This document shows positions 17,767 to 26,693 of a stretch of DNA of 39,092 nucleotides, piece by piece. The notes below the pieces were generated by a model. That model was not told the DNA's origin. It did not search any database and saw only the letters and a list, made by a program, of their open reading frames with translations. The stretch's first letter is position 1. Every line of letters begins with the position of its first letter. The stretch is from Lachnospiraceae bacterium (GTDB lineage Bacteria > Bacillota > Clostridia > Lachnospirales > Lachnospiraceae): contig DMCJ01000136.1 in the NCBI GenBank assembly GCA_003446735.1, positions 1-39,092 of the forward strand. Reading direction: 5' to 3'. The translations under genes and the position numbers were made by a program.

Positions 17767-17770
17767 AAAT

Positions 17771-18490
17771 ATGGAATATCGTCACGAATACAAATACATA
17801 TTATCAAAGACCGATGCGGCCGTTATAAAGGAAAGAGTGGCAGCAGTATTAAAAGCGGATCCACACGGCGAAAACGGATATGAGGTAAGAAGTATCTATT
17901 TCGATGACGAGAGGGATACATATTACTACCAGAATGAGGACGGAACCGATCCGAGAGTAAAGTTTCGTATAAGAGCCTACGACGGGAGCGACAGATATCT
18001 TGTTCTTGAAAAAAAGATAAAGAAGAACGGGATGACTAAAAAGCTTCAGAAGGAGATAAGTTTAAGAGAGATGAATCTCCTTATGGGTGAAGGGATCACC
18101 TCCGTTTTTGCGTCAAAAGACGGCGGAACGGCCGTAAGGGAGCATAAGGCTAACGGCCCGGGCGAGGATCTTTTCAATGAGCTCATGATACTCAGGGATA
18201 TAAGGCTCATGCGTCCGAAGGTAATAGTTTCCTACCACAGGACTCCTTTTATAGAAGAGAGCGGAAATGTCCGAATAACCTTTGATGACGGGATCTTATC
18301 CACGGCTGATATGGGGGAATTCTTTAACGAACATATCCACGGCAGGAATGTCCTTAGGGAAAATGAGACCCTGATGGAACTTAAATTCGATGAATTTTTA
18401 CCGGAATATATAAAAGAGGCGCTTGAATGCGGATTTCTTAACCGGATAACATTTTCAAAGTATTATTTGTGCAGGAGATATCATTTATGA
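17771..18490 (+). CDS. VTC-domain protein (polyphosphate polymerase fold)
   Basis: A 239-residue protein with the triphosphate-tunnel fold known from yeast vacuolar transporter chaperone Vtc4. It begins YRHEYKYILSKTDA and contains VRSIYFDDERDTYYYQNEDG, KFRIRAYD (the basic strand), YLVLEKKIKKNGMTKK, and near the end ETLMELKFDEFLPEYI, all family landmarks with the alternating basic residues that line the tunnel. An in-frame ATG at 17726 would add 15 hydrophobic residues inside the previous gene; 17771 is preferred because the family begins at this YRHE, although the ribosome site there is weak. The stop overlaps the DUF4956 start as ATGA. The bacterial role is uncertain; polyphosphate synthesis or nucleotide handling is possible. 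Confidence 0.85.
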   Translation: MEYRHEYKYILSKTDAAVIKERVAAVLKADPHGENGYEVRSIYFDDERDTYYYQNEDGTDPRVKFRIRAYDGSDRYLVLEKKIKKNGMTKKLQKEISLREMNLLMGEGITSVFASKDGGTAVREHKANGPGEDLFNELMILRDIRLMRPKVIVSYHRTPFIEESGNVRITFDDGILSTADMGEFFNEHIHGRNVLRENETLMELKFDEFLPEYIKEALECGFLNRITFSKYYLCRRYHL

Positions 18491-19161
18491 GTTTTTCGGA
18501 TATTTTTAAAAAATCATTTCTTGAGGGATTTCAGGGAGGAAACATCACGGTCGGAAGAGTTGCGGTAACTCTTATCGTAACTGCCATTATCGGCATGTAT
18601 ATATTCCTTGTATATTACGCTTCCACAAAAAAGAGCTTTTATCAGAAGAGTTTTAATATCTCATTAGTGCTTGTTGCGGTCATAACTTCGGCCATCGTTC
18701 TGGCGATGCAGTCAAACCTTGTGATCTCCTTAGGTATGGTCGGCGCCCTTTCCATCGTACGTTTCCGTACGGCCATCAAGGATCCTACCGATCTTGTATT
18801 TTTGTTCTGGGCCATAAGCGTAGGAATAATCTGCGGCGCGGATCTGTATTTTATCGCCATAATCACGAGCCTGGCCGTTACAGCGGGGCTTTTTGTGTTA
18901 AGCTTAACCCCGGTCGGAACTGCGGCTTCGCTTATCATAATATCGCTTAATTCCACGACCAAAGAGGAAGATATATTAAATGCCGTAAAGGAGCACAGCA
19001 GAGTATGTAAAGTCCGCTCACGTACGGTGACGGGAGAGGATAAGCGTATGATCGTGGAATGCAAGCCTGAAAGAGAAGAAGAACTTGTAAAGAAGATAAA
19101 TGATGTAAACGGTGTTTTCGGTGTGACACTTATGGAGCATAACGGAGAAGTGACTCTGTAA
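18487..19161 (+). CDS. DUF4956 membrane protein
   Basis: A 224-residue protein with about four hydrophobic segments in its first 145 residues (about 23-45, 57-75, 90-110 and 115-140) and a soluble C-terminal domain of about 75 residues with a ferredoxin-like pattern. The segment MVGALSIVRFRTAIKDPTDL is the DUF4956 signature. This family is a constant partner of VTC-domain proteins in bacteria. The GTG at 18469 is in frame, but AGGAG at 18473-18477 lies 9 bases before the ATG at 18487, and that ATG overlaps the VTC stop, so the shorter form is chosen. It is likely the membrane channel or anchor for the VTC enzyme; this is inferred. Confidence 0.85.
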   Translation: MSFSDIFKKSFLEGFQGGNITVGRVAVTLIVTAIIGMYIFLVYYASTKKSFYQKSFNISLVLVAVITSAIVLAMQSNLVISLGMVGALSIVRFRTAIKDPTDLVFLFWAISVGIICGADLYFIAIITSLAVTAGLFVLSLTPVGTAASLIIISLNSTTKEEDILNAVKEHSRVCKVRSRTVTGEDKRMIVECKPEREEELVKKINDVNGVFGVTLMEHNGEVTL

Positions 19162-19189
19162 GAAAAAACTGATAAAAAGGAGATTAAAG

Positions 19190-19915
19190 ATGCAGATCGT
19201 TATAACCATGGCGGGTCTTGGCTCGAGATTTAAAAAAGCAGGCTATACGGTACCCAAATATATGATCCCGGCTTTTGATAAGACTTTGTTTGAGTGGTCA
19301 ATGGAAAGCCTTAAGGGCTATGATCTTGAGGGTAACAGGTGCATCTTCATAGTTAGAAAAGAGGACGATGCTTCCTCCTTCATAAATGAAAAATGCGCAT
19401 CACTCGGTATAAAGGATGTCCATGTGATAGAGATAGATCATCTTACCGACGGACAGGCCACCACTGCGATGCTGGCTAAGGATGCATGGGACAGAGATGA
19501 CAGCCTTATGATCTACAATATAGACACCTATGTGGAAGCCTATGAGATGAAGAAGGACGATATAGCAGGCGACGGATTTATCCCCTGCTTCCACGCACCC
19601 GGTGATCACTGGAGCTTTGTAAAGCTTGATGAGAGCGGTAAAGCCGTTGAGGTAAGGGAAAAAGTAAGGATATCCGACAACTGTACCCTTGGTGCTTATT
19701 ATTTTAAGACATGCAGGCTTTATGAAGATCTTTATAATGAATATTATTCTTCGGATGAAAAGCTTGAAAAAGGAGAAAAATATGTTGCTCCCCTGTATAA
19801 TTACCTCATTGAAAAGAAAGGTGATGTACGGATCAGCATAGTGGATTTCGACAAAGTGCATGTCCTTGGCACGCCCGAAGAGCTTGAGTCGTTCCTTAAA
19901 GAATACAGGCCCTGA
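19190..19915 (+). CDS. Sugar (or polyol) phosphate nucleotidyltransferase
   Basis: A 241-residue GT-A fold nucleotidyltransferase. The N-terminus reads MQIVITMAGLGSRFKKAGY followed by VPKYMIPAFDKTLFEWSM, giving the GxGxR nucleotide loop and PK motif. SLMIYNIDTYV (about residue 108) carries the metal-binding Asp pair position. It is shorter than RfbA and lacks a C-terminal hexapeptide domain. Relatives in capsule clusters occur with HAD phosphatases and APH-like kinases, as encoded at 15505-17326 here. It should activate a phosphorylated sugar or polyol with NTP, but which one cannot be read. It has a strong AAAAGGAG ribosome site and a 28 bp gap after DUF4956. Confidence 0.8.
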   Translation: MQIVITMAGLGSRFKKAGYTVPKYMIPAFDKTLFEWSMESLKGYDLEGNRCIFIVRKEDDASSFINEKCASLGIKDVHVIEIDHLTDGQATTAMLAKDAWDRDDSLMIYNIDTYVEAYEMKKDDIAGDGFIPCFHAPGDHWSFVKLDESGKAVEVREKVRISDNCTLGAYYFKTCRLYEDLYNEYYSSDEKLEKGEKYVAPLYNYLIEKKGDVRISIVDFDKVHVLGTPEELESFLKEYRP

Positions 19916-19941
19916 CTTATCCGTAATTAAGGAGTTATCTC

Positions 19942-22881
19942 TTGGACCTTATAAAAAGAGTTAAAAATCACAAAACGCTTACAGTTATCGCCCTTATTCA
20001 CTGGGCGATATCTTTCGTGACGGATAGGATATTTTTTGACTATGTTTATTTTGACACCTCATCCGTTACCGGGATCGTTAAGAGCCTTATCACCTGGTCG
20101 GCAAAAGCAGTGTTCCTTGTTGTGCTCATAGCTTTATACCAGGGGGCCTATGCCTTTTTTAAGGAGGCGGATAAGGACTACAGGAAGTATGTGCTTATAT
20201 ATTTTATCTTTAATATCTTTATGCTCATCCTGACCTGGCCGGGCATATTCAGGATGGACGAATTCGGCGTGCTCTTTAGCGCATCCAAGCTTTTTCCGGT
20301 ATTCTGGCAGAACTATCTTACCAGCGTATTTTATATCCTGTCCCTTATGCTGATCCCGGTTCCTTCGGGCGTGATCATAATACAGATGCTTTGTATATCC
20401 CTGCTGGCCGGAGATATCGTAAGAATGTGTGTTAAACGCTTCGGGCTTTTGGGACTTATATCCTTCGTGCCCTTTTTCATGTTTCCGGTCCTTGACTCGA
20501 ACCTCTATCCCATGAGGATGAGCCTCTATGCGTTTATAGAGCTCTGGGTGCTTGCAAGACTGTTTTTTAAGGAAAAGACCTCTGCGTTTCTTCTGGGCTT
20601 TATGGCGGCCTTAGTAGCGGTCTGGAGGACCGAGGCTATATATTACTTCATCATCTTTCCGATTATATTTCTCTTTTTTGGAAAGCGATACATCGAAGAT
20701 AAAAACAGCGAAAATACAAAAAATGAAAATACAAAATGGGCTTCGGCATGTTTTAAACTTGTTACGGCCTTTTTGGTCATTGCGCTTCCGCTTTATCTTA
20801 TCCAGGCTGTCGGAGAGCGTATGACGAGCAGCAGGCAGTACGATCTTACAAGTGTGGTGCTTCCTCTGGTTCCTCTTGTAAATGCGGAATATGAAAATGT
20901 ATACGGCGCTACGGCTTTAGAGGATGAGATCGATCTTTCATCATCAGCCGAGCTTTCGGATATAGATAAGGTCGTCGGTATAGGTGATATAAGGAAAGCC
21001 TACGCCGAAGGTAAGAACGGCATCAACCTTTTCTGGGGCGGATTATATGCCGACACCGATTATACGGATGAAGAGTATTCGGCGTTTAAGAGTGCTTTCT
21101 ACAGGCTTGCATTAAGGTATCCCGGTGTCTTTTTATCCGAGCGCATGAACTGCTTTTTAAATTCCACCGAGCTTTTGCAGAATACGACCGAGATCTTTGA
21201 TGAGCTTGACGAGCCTGTTCAGAATTATGAAGATCTTAAAGCATGTTTCGGGACTTCCCCGATCCTTGGCGTCGGCATCAGAAAGTGCGTGATCAAGTTT
21301 ATTGAACTAAGGCGAATGAGCGATTATTTTGAAAAGAAAGCCGGATACGGATTTGTATACGGAGTCATTTTCCCTCTTGCCGTGCTTTTGTGCACCCTTG
21401 TTTATCTGCTCATTAAGAGGAAATGGTATCGGACGTTATTAAATGCTGCGGTTCTCTTAAGGGTCCCGCTTGTATTTTTGACCGCTCCCTCGAGTCTGTT
21501 TATGTACTATTATTCCGTTTACCTTGTCGGATGGTCGGTGTTCTTTTTTATCCTCATATCTACCGTCTCATCCCAGGATGAAAAGAGGGGCGGATATATA
21601 AATAAGACTCTTCTCTATGCAAAGAGGAACGGGATCGGACCTGCGATCGAAGAAATCAAAGAAAGATTTAATAAAACGGAGGCCGATGAGCTCACAAAAA
21701 GAGCTGCCGGGTATGTAGGAGATCGCGACTGGGGTGATCCTGAGAATAAAAACATCGATCTGACAACTAAAAAAGAAGCGGATAAATTAAATGACATGCC
21801 ATATTTAACTGTTGTGATCCCTGCATTTAAGCCGGATCCCGGTTTTTTTAAGGAACTACTTCAAAGTCTTGCAGACCAGATCTACGACAATTTCGAGATC
21901 GTGATATCTGACGGCGGAGCGGCTGAAGGAAATGGGCTGAAAAATACCATAAATGAGTTTTTGGAAGAGTCAGATGGTGGCAAAAAAATAAAATCAAGAT
22001 TAAACTATTTGCCTTTGGAGAGCAATAAGGGCATATCTGAGAACACAAACGCCGGGATCAGAGAAGCAAAAGGAGATTACATCACGCTGGTCGATCACGA
22101 TGATATTTTGACAAAAGATGCTCTTTTTGAAACGGCAAAAGAAATAGCGAAGTCAAAAAATAAACGGATTTTCGTTTACTCCGATGAAGACAAATGCAAC
22201 AGAGAAGGCACGAGTTTTTTTGAGCCGAACTTTAAACCGGACTTTGACAAAGAACTTTTACTGTCAAATAATTACATATGTCATTTATTAACTGTGCGAA
22301 GTGATGTTCTTAAGGAGGTCATGTTAAGAAGTGAATTTGACGGAGCACAGGATTACGATCTGGTACTCAGACTTACCGGGATCGCGGAGATGAAAAATCC
22401 GGATAACTGTGATACAATATCCCATATACCTTTTGTCCTTTATCACTGGAGGACTCATGAAGGATCCACGGCAGCAAATACAGCCAGCAAGACATATGCA
22501 TATGAGGCAGGTCTTAATGCGCTTAAGGAATATTATATAAGAAAGGGCCTTTCGGATAAGGTCAGAGTAAGTCATTCAAGGCATCTCGGTTTTTATGATA
22601 CCGAATATCTGCCGGATATATTTTCCGTAAGAAAAGATGTCGGAGGTATCGCGGGGCGCGTCATAAAAGATAAAAAGGTAACGGGCGGACCCAAAAGGTT
22701 TGTCGGCATGGATGAGAATGCCGGCGGCTATCTTCACAGAGCGAGATTTTATTCTGAAGTTACTTTGGACGATGTCGATGAGAGGGCATTAAAGCTTCGG
22801 GATGATCTAAAGGATTTAAGCGAACTTAAAGAAAAGGGATTAAAGATCATCTATGATCCCGGTTTCAAGGTATATGAATAG
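19942..22881 (+). CDS. DUF6020-like membrane protein fused to a GT2 domain
   Basis: A 979-residue fusion. Residues 1-555 form a polytopic membrane region with about eleven hydrophobic segments and the motif ILTWPGIFRMDEF near residue 95, as in DUF6020 proteins, which look like GT-C type membrane transferases. After a basic linker (INKTLLYAKRNGIGPAIEEI), a GT2 domain starts near 620 (YLTVVIPAFKPDPGFFKELL) with VDHDDILT (about 716), FVYSDEDKC (about 738) and NFKPDFDKELLLSNNYICH. The tail from about 885 resembles only a fragment of the second GT domain seen in related tandem proteins. The start is TTG at 19942, 7 bases after AAGGAG. The stretch 21640-22330 is visibly richer in A and T than its surroundings. 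Confidence 0.82.
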   Translation: MDLIKRVKNHKTLTVIALIHWAISFVTDRIFFDYVYFDTSSVTGIVKSLITWSAKAVFLVVLIALYQGAYAFFKEADKDYRKYVLIYFIFNIFMLILTWPGIFRMDEFGVLFSASKLFPVFWQNYLTSVFYILSLMLIPVPSGVIIIQMLCISLLAGDIVRMCVKRFGLLGLISFVPFFMFPVLDSNLYPMRMSLYAFIELWVLARLFFKEKTSAFLLGFMAALVAVWRTEAIYYFIIFPIIFLFFGKRYIEDKNSENTKNENTKWASACFKLVTAFLVIALPLYLIQAVGERMTSSRQYDLTSVVLPLVPLVNAEYENVYGATALEDEIDLSSSAELSDIDKVVGIGDIRKAYAEGKNGINLFWGGLYADTDYTDEEYSAFKSAFYRLALRYPGVFLSERMNCFLNSTELLQNTTEIFDELDEPVQNYEDLKACFGTSPILGVGIRKCVIKFIELRRMSDYFEKKAGYGFVYGVIFPLAVLLCTLVYLLIKRKWYRTLLNAAVLLRVPLVFLTAPSSLFMYYYSVYLVGWSVFFFILISTVSSQDEKRGGYINKTLLYAKRNGIGPAIEEIKERFNKTEADELTKRAAGYVGDRDWGDPENKNIDLTTKKEADKLNDMPYLTVVIPAFKPDPGFFKELLQSLADQIYDNFEIVISDGGAAEGNGLKNTINEFLEESDGGKKIKSRLNYLPLESNKGISENTNAGIREAKGDYITLVDHDDILTKDALFETAKEIAKSKNKRIFVYSDEDKCNREGTSFFEPNFKPDFDKELLLSNNYICHLLTVRSDVLKEVMLRSEFDGAQDYDLVLRLTGIAEMKNPDNCDTISHIPFVLYHWRTHEGSTAANTASKTYAYEAGLNALKEYYIRKGLSDKVRVSHSRHLGFYDTEYLPDIFSVRKDVGGIAGRVIKDKKVTGGPKRFVGMDENAGGYLHRARFYSEVTLDDVDERALKLRDDLKDLSELKEKGLKIIYDPGFKVYE

Positions 22882-22908
22882 AATATAATTGAGCAGTATA
22901 TAACAGAA

Positions 22909-23901
22909 ATGGCAGATCCCGGATTTAAGACAACGGTCATAGTACCGAACTATAACGGAATAGACTATTTAAGGAAGTGCATCGAATCCCTTAACAGGGC
23001 CAGAGAGACGCACTATTTTGCCGTGCTTGTCGTAGATAACGGATCCGATGACGGAAGCCTTGAGCTTGCGAGGTACTTTGAGCAGGAAGGAGCATGCAAG
23101 GTTTTATCCTTTCCCGAGAACAGGGGTTTTTCCGCCGCGGTAAATGCCGGCGTTGACATGATCCTTACCGAATATGCCCTTCTTTTAAATAATGATACTG
23201 TAATAAAGAAAGATTTCGTATATGAGCTCGAGAAGTTCATGGATGAGCATCCCGATGCCTTTTCCGTGACCTCGAAGATGATAACCATGTTCGATCCGGA
23301 TGTTCTGGACGGGACCGGAGATTTTTATACGGCCTTAGGATATGCGATCGCCAGGGGAAAAGGAAAGAGCACGGAGCTTTACGAAGAGGATGATGAAGTA
23401 TTCTCGGCGTGTGCTGGTGCGGCGATCTACAGAAAAGGCCTGATCCGGAGCCTGGGTGGATTTGATGAGAACCACTTCTGCTATATGGAAGATGTGGATA
23501 TAGGATACAGGGCTCTTATAAACGGATATAAAAATTACTACTGTCACAGCGCCGAGGTCTTTCATGCGGGAAGTGCGGCTTCGGGTTCGAGATATAATAA
23601 ATGGAAGGTTGAACTTGCCGCCCGTAATAACGTATATGTGGCATATAAGAACATGCCGCTTTTACAGTACCTTATAAATCTTCCGCTTCTTATCGCAGGC
23701 GTGATCATAAAACATATATTTTTCATCCGCAAGAAAATGGGCACGGCCTATATGACCGGAGTGATCAAAGGGATAGGTCTCTGTCTTTCGCGGGACGGAA
23801 GGATGAATAAGGTCAGGTTCAGGCTGTCCAATCTCGGAAATTACATTAAGATACAGCTCAAACTTTGGGGAAATATTACAAAGTTGTTAACGAAATATTA
23901 A
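22909..23901 (+). CDS. GT2 rhamnosyltransferase-like
   Basis: A 330-residue WbbL/RfbF-like GT2. It has TTVIVPNYNGIDYLRKCIES at the N-terminus, VVDNGSDDGSLE (about 44), metal site ALLLNNDTVI (about 98), and the acceptor-side segment CYMEDVDIGYRALINGYKNYY (about 198-218). A C-terminal amphipathic or membrane-contacting region (about 255-275, YLINLPLLIAGVIIKHIFF) is typical of rhamnosyltransferases of this group. It would add a sugar, possibly rhamnose from dTDP-rhamnose, to the growing lipid-linked unit; the sugar is inferred from family resemblance. No good ribosome site precedes the ATG, and TATAAT at 22884-22889 lacks a convincing -35. Confidence 0.83.
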   Translation: MADPGFKTTVIVPNYNGIDYLRKCIESLNRARETHYFAVLVVDNGSDDGSLELARYFEQEGACKVLSFPENRGFSAAVNAGVDMILTEYALLLNNDTVIKKDFVYELEKFMDEHPDAFSVTSKMITMFDPDVLDGTGDFYTALGYAIARGKGKSTELYEEDDEVFSACAGAAIYRKGLIRSLGGFDENHFCYMEDVDIGYRALINGYKNYYCHSAEVFHAGSAASGSRYNKWKVELAARNNVYVAYKNMPLLQYLINLPLLIAGVIIKHIFFIRKKMGTAYMTGVIKGIGLCLSRDGRMNKVRFRLSNLGNYIKIQLKLWGNITKLLTKY

Positions 23902-23919
23902 GAAATGATGAGATAAGCC

Positions 23920-23948
23920 TTGTGCTTTTTTTCCAAATAGGGTAAAAT
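23920..23948 (+). promoter_or_regulatory. Internal promoter before the initiating phosphotransferase gene
   Basis: TTGTGC (23920-23925), 17 bp spacer, TAAAAT (23943-23948), in the 78 bp gap after the GT2 gene. It would allow independent expression of the initiating transferase and the LCP gene. Confidence 0.6.
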
Positions 23949-23979
23949 AAACTTCGTATGCAGAAGCAGGTGCTATACC

Positions 23980-25389
23980 TTGATAAAAGATAACCAGAAA
24001 TACTTCAACAGACTGCATGTGCTCATAGATGCCTTGGTCATAGGTTTATCTTACACGGCAGCCTGGGCAATAAGATTTTACAGCGGACTCTTTGAGGACG
24101 AGGGGCTGGTATTCCGATTAAGCGATACGATATACCTTTCCGTGTTATTGTTTGTCGTACCGGGATATCTTTTATTAAACTACATCTTTAATCTTTACAC
24201 TCCCAAAAGGCAGTCAAGTGCACGCAGGGATATCGTAAATGTCTTTAAAGCAAATGTAGTTGGTCTCGTTCTTTTTGTTGCGATACTTTATGTGATCGAT
24301 CAGAAGCTTTTTTCCAGATCGATGCTCTTTATCTTTGCCGCGATCAATACGATCGGACAGAGCGCAACAAGGATATTCATAAGAAAGATACTCCGTGCGC
24401 TCAGGAAAAAAGGATACAATATAAAGTACGTCCTTCTGGTAGGATATTCCAGAGCGGCAGAAGTATATATAGACAGGATAATGGAGAATCCTCAGTGGGG
24501 CTATTATGTAAGGGGTATCCTTGATGACCACATCCCCAGGGGAACCCAGTACAGAGGAATAAAGGTGATCGGTTCCATAGAAAACCTCGCCTATATCCTC
24601 CCCGAAAACAAGCTTGACGAGATAGCCGTCACATTAAGTCTTAAGGATTATGACAGGCTCGAAGAGCTTGTCGGGAAATGCGAGAAGTCCGGAGTGCATA
24701 CCAAGTTCATCCCGGATTATAACAGCATCATTCCCTCCAAGCCTTACATGGAAGACTTAGACGGTCTTCCGGTAATCAATATAAGACACGTTCCTCTTAC
24801 AAATACGCTTAACAGCTTTATCAAGAGGATAATGGATATAACAGGATCTCTGATCGCCATTATACTGTTCTCACCGCTGTTTCTGGTGATACCCGTTATC
24901 ATCAAGCTTACGAGCAAGGGGCCGGTGATATTCAAACAGGAGCGAGTCGGTCTTCATAACAAGCCTTTTCAGATGTACAAATTCCGTACGATGAAAATGC
25001 AGACCCAGCAGAGCGAAGATGAGACCTGGACTAAAAAAGGTGATCCCAGGGTCACGGGCATAGGAAGATTTTTAAGAAAGACAAGTTTGGATGAGATCCC
25101 GCAGTTTTTCAATGTACTTAAAGGCGATATGTCTCTTGTGGGACCGAGGCCCGAAAGACCGCACTTTGTGGATATATTCAAAGAACAGATCCCCCGCTAT
25201 ATGATTAAGCACCAGGTTCGTCCCGGTATAACAGGATGGGCTCAGGTCAAGGGCTACAGGGGAGATACCTCGATAAAGATGAGGATACAGTACGATGTAT
25301 ATTACATCGAAAACTGGACTCCCGGCTTTGATATCAAGATACTGTTCTTAACGATATTCAGGGGATTCATCAATAAAAACGCAATTTAG
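23980..25389 (+). CDS. Undecaprenyl-phosphate sugar-1-phosphate transferase (chain initiation)
   Basis: A 469-residue polyprenyl glycosylphosphotransferase (WcaJ/CpsE type) that moves a hexose-1-phosphate from its nucleotide to undecaprenyl phosphate, the first step of polymer assembly. The N-terminal part has about four membrane segments (from about residue 10 to 125), then a CoA-binding-like domain with YVLLVGYSRAAEVYIDRI (about 150), and the catalytic domain after a fifth hydrophobic segment (about 288-310). Signature motifs are FKQERVGLHNKPFQMYKFRT, RKTSLDEIPQFFNVLKGDMS, LVGPRPERPHF and VRPGITGWAQVKGYRGDTS. The start is TTG at 23980 with a modest AGCAGG ribosome site 9 bases away. The sugar is probably glucose or galactose but is not resolved. 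Confidence 0.92.
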   Translation: MIKDNQKYFNRLHVLIDALVIGLSYTAAWAIRFYSGLFEDEGLVFRLSDTIYLSVLLFVVPGYLLLNYIFNLYTPKRQSSARRDIVNVFKANVVGLVLFVAILYVIDQKLFSRSMLFIFAAINTIGQSATRIFIRKILRALRKKGYNIKYVLLVGYSRAAEVYIDRIMENPQWGYYVRGILDDHIPRGTQYRGIKVIGSIENLAYILPENKLDEIAVTLSLKDYDRLEELVGKCEKSGVHTKFIPDYNSIIPSKPYMEDLDGLPVINIRHVPLTNTLNSFIKRIMDITGSLIAIILFSPLFLVIPVIIKLTSKGPVIFKQERVGLHNKPFQMYKFRTMKMQTQQSEDETWTKKGDPRVTGIGRFLRKTSLDEIPQFFNVLKGDMSLVGPRPERPHFVDIFKEQIPRYMIKHQVRPGITGWAQVKGYRGDTSIKMRIQYDVYYIENWTPGFDIKILFLTIFRGFINKNAI

Positions 25390-25409
25390 ATTTACGGAAG
25401 GATATAATA

Positions 25410-26612
25410 ATGGCAACACAGCAGAATAGGAAGAGAGCAAATAAAGCTGACCGCGCCCGCAGGAGACGCAAAAAAGCGATAATACTCGTGGTCGAAGCCG
25501 TAGTTGTTGTAGTGCTCATAGTGGCGCTTTACCTTGTCACAAAGCTTGACCCTATCCATAAGGACGTTATCGATGCGGATGAGATAGTCATAAATACGAT
25601 CCCGGAGGAGGAAGCCGAGGAGTTCATGGTGGATGTCGAAGACGTCAAGATGAACGGCGAGCTCCATGGTATGGAAGGATACAGGAACATCGCTCTTTTC
25701 GGTGTGGATGCCAGAAACGAGAACTTAGGTAAGGGTGTACGAAGCGATACCATTATCGTAGCTTCGATAAATGAGCAGACAAAGCAGGTTAAGCTCTGTT
25801 CCGTTTACCGTGATACTTATCTTAACCTCGGAACGGATCAGTACAGTAAGGCGACCGAGGCATATGCACACGGCGGCCCGAAGCAGGCGATCAACATGCT
25901 CAACATGAACCTCGACTTAAACATCACCGACTACGTTACCGTAGGCTGGTCTGCAGTTGCGGATACCGTAGATGCTCTCGGAGGTGTTGAGATAGATGTA
26001 GACAGCGAAGAATTAAAGCATCTTAACAATTATCAGGTTGAGACTTCTTCCTCGCTCGGCAGAAAATATGTTAAATTAAATCAGACGGGTCTTGTCAATC
26101 TTGACGGTATTCAGGCCGTTTCCTACTGCCGTATCCGTTATACAAAGGGAGATGACTTTAAGAGAGCGGAGAGACAGCGTGAGGTCATCCAGGCGCTCGC
26201 CGATAAGGCAAAGAAGGCCAATCCCGCCGATCTTGACAAGATAGCAAATAAGGTATTCCCTCAGACGGCTACAAGCTTTACTCTTTCGGAGATACTCGAT
26301 CTCCTTAAGGATGTGGCTTCATATGAGATAGTGGAGACTTCAGGTTTCCCCGTAGCCCAGTATCGTACGACAGGTATTGTTAAGGGACACGGCGACTGCG
26401 TTATCCCCGCCGATCTTGAGACAAATGTAATAATACTTCACAGATTTTTATTCAACAACGATGACTATGTGGTAAGCGGTCCCGTAGCTTCTTATGGCGA
26501 TAAGATAAGATCCGATACAGGTACTTCAAAAGTGACCGAAGTCCCGGCGTTCTCTATTGATACCGGAGACGAGGATACGCCGACAGTCGGCGAATCGGCC
26601 ACCGGAGAATAA
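25410..26612 (+). CDS. LytR-CpsA-Psr (LCP) family wall-polymer ligase
   Basis: A 400-residue protein with a basic cytoplasmic start (RKRANKADRARRRRKK), one membrane segment (about 25-45), and an extracellular LCP domain (about 85-300). Key features are NIALFGVDARN, GVRSDTIIVASIN (conserved Arg and Asp), KLCSVYRDTYLNLG (substrate-contacting Arg), DYVTVGW, LGGVEIDV and QAVSYCRIRYTKGDDFKRAERQR. LCP enzymes transfer polymer from undecaprenyl pyrophosphate onto peptidoglycan, which fits the final step of this locus. The C-terminal 60 residues are low-complexity and acidic (DTGDEDTPTVGE). GGAAGGA provides the ribosome site. A terminator hairpin follows about 40 bases after the stop, closing the operon. 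Confidence 0.92.
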   Translation: MATQQNRKRANKADRARRRRKKAIILVVEAVVVVVLIVALYLVTKLDPIHKDVIDADEIVINTIPEEEAEEFMVDVEDVKMNGELHGMEGYRNIALFGVDARNENLGKGVRSDTIIVASINEQTKQVKLCSVYRDTYLNLGTDQYSKATEAYAHGGPKQAINMLNMNLDLNITDYVTVGWSAVADTVDALGGVEIDVDSEELKHLNNYQVETSSSLGRKYVKLNQTGLVNLDGIQAVSYCRIRYTKGDDFKRAERQREVIQALADKAKKANPADLDKIANKVFPQTATSFTLSEILDLLKDVASYEIVETSGFPVAQYRTTGIVKGHGDCVIPADLETNVIILHRFLFNNDDYVVSGPVASYGDKIRSDTGTSKVTEVPAFSIDTGDEDTPTVGESATGE

Positions 26613-26654
26613 CGTATATAAACATCATATAAACAATGCTAAAGGAATCATAAA

Positions 26655-26680
26655 GAGGGTTACAAAAGCCCTCTTTTTTG
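26655..26680 (+). terminator. Rho-independent terminator after the LCP gene
   Basis: GAGGG/CCCTC stem (extended by A-T to AGAGGG/CCCTCT) between about 26654 and 26674, nine-base loop, followed by a run of six or seven T. It overlaps the next promoter. Confidence 0.75.
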
Positions 26681-26687
26681 ATATAAT
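26660..26687 (+). promoter_or_regulatory. Promoter for the glmS operon, probably leaderless
   Basis: TATAAT (26682-26687) with TTACAA (26660-26665) 16 bp upstream. Only 6 bases separate the -10 from the ATG at 26694, so transcription should start at or next to the start codon. The -35 shares bases with the preceding terminator stem and loop. Confidence 0.6.
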
Positions 26688-26693
26688 AGGGCT

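Noticed and set aside
17726..17770. Longer start for the VTC-domain protein
   Set aside because: The added residues lie inside the upstream gene and the family normally begins at the YRHE motif; kept as a minor possibility because the ribosome site at 17771 is weak.
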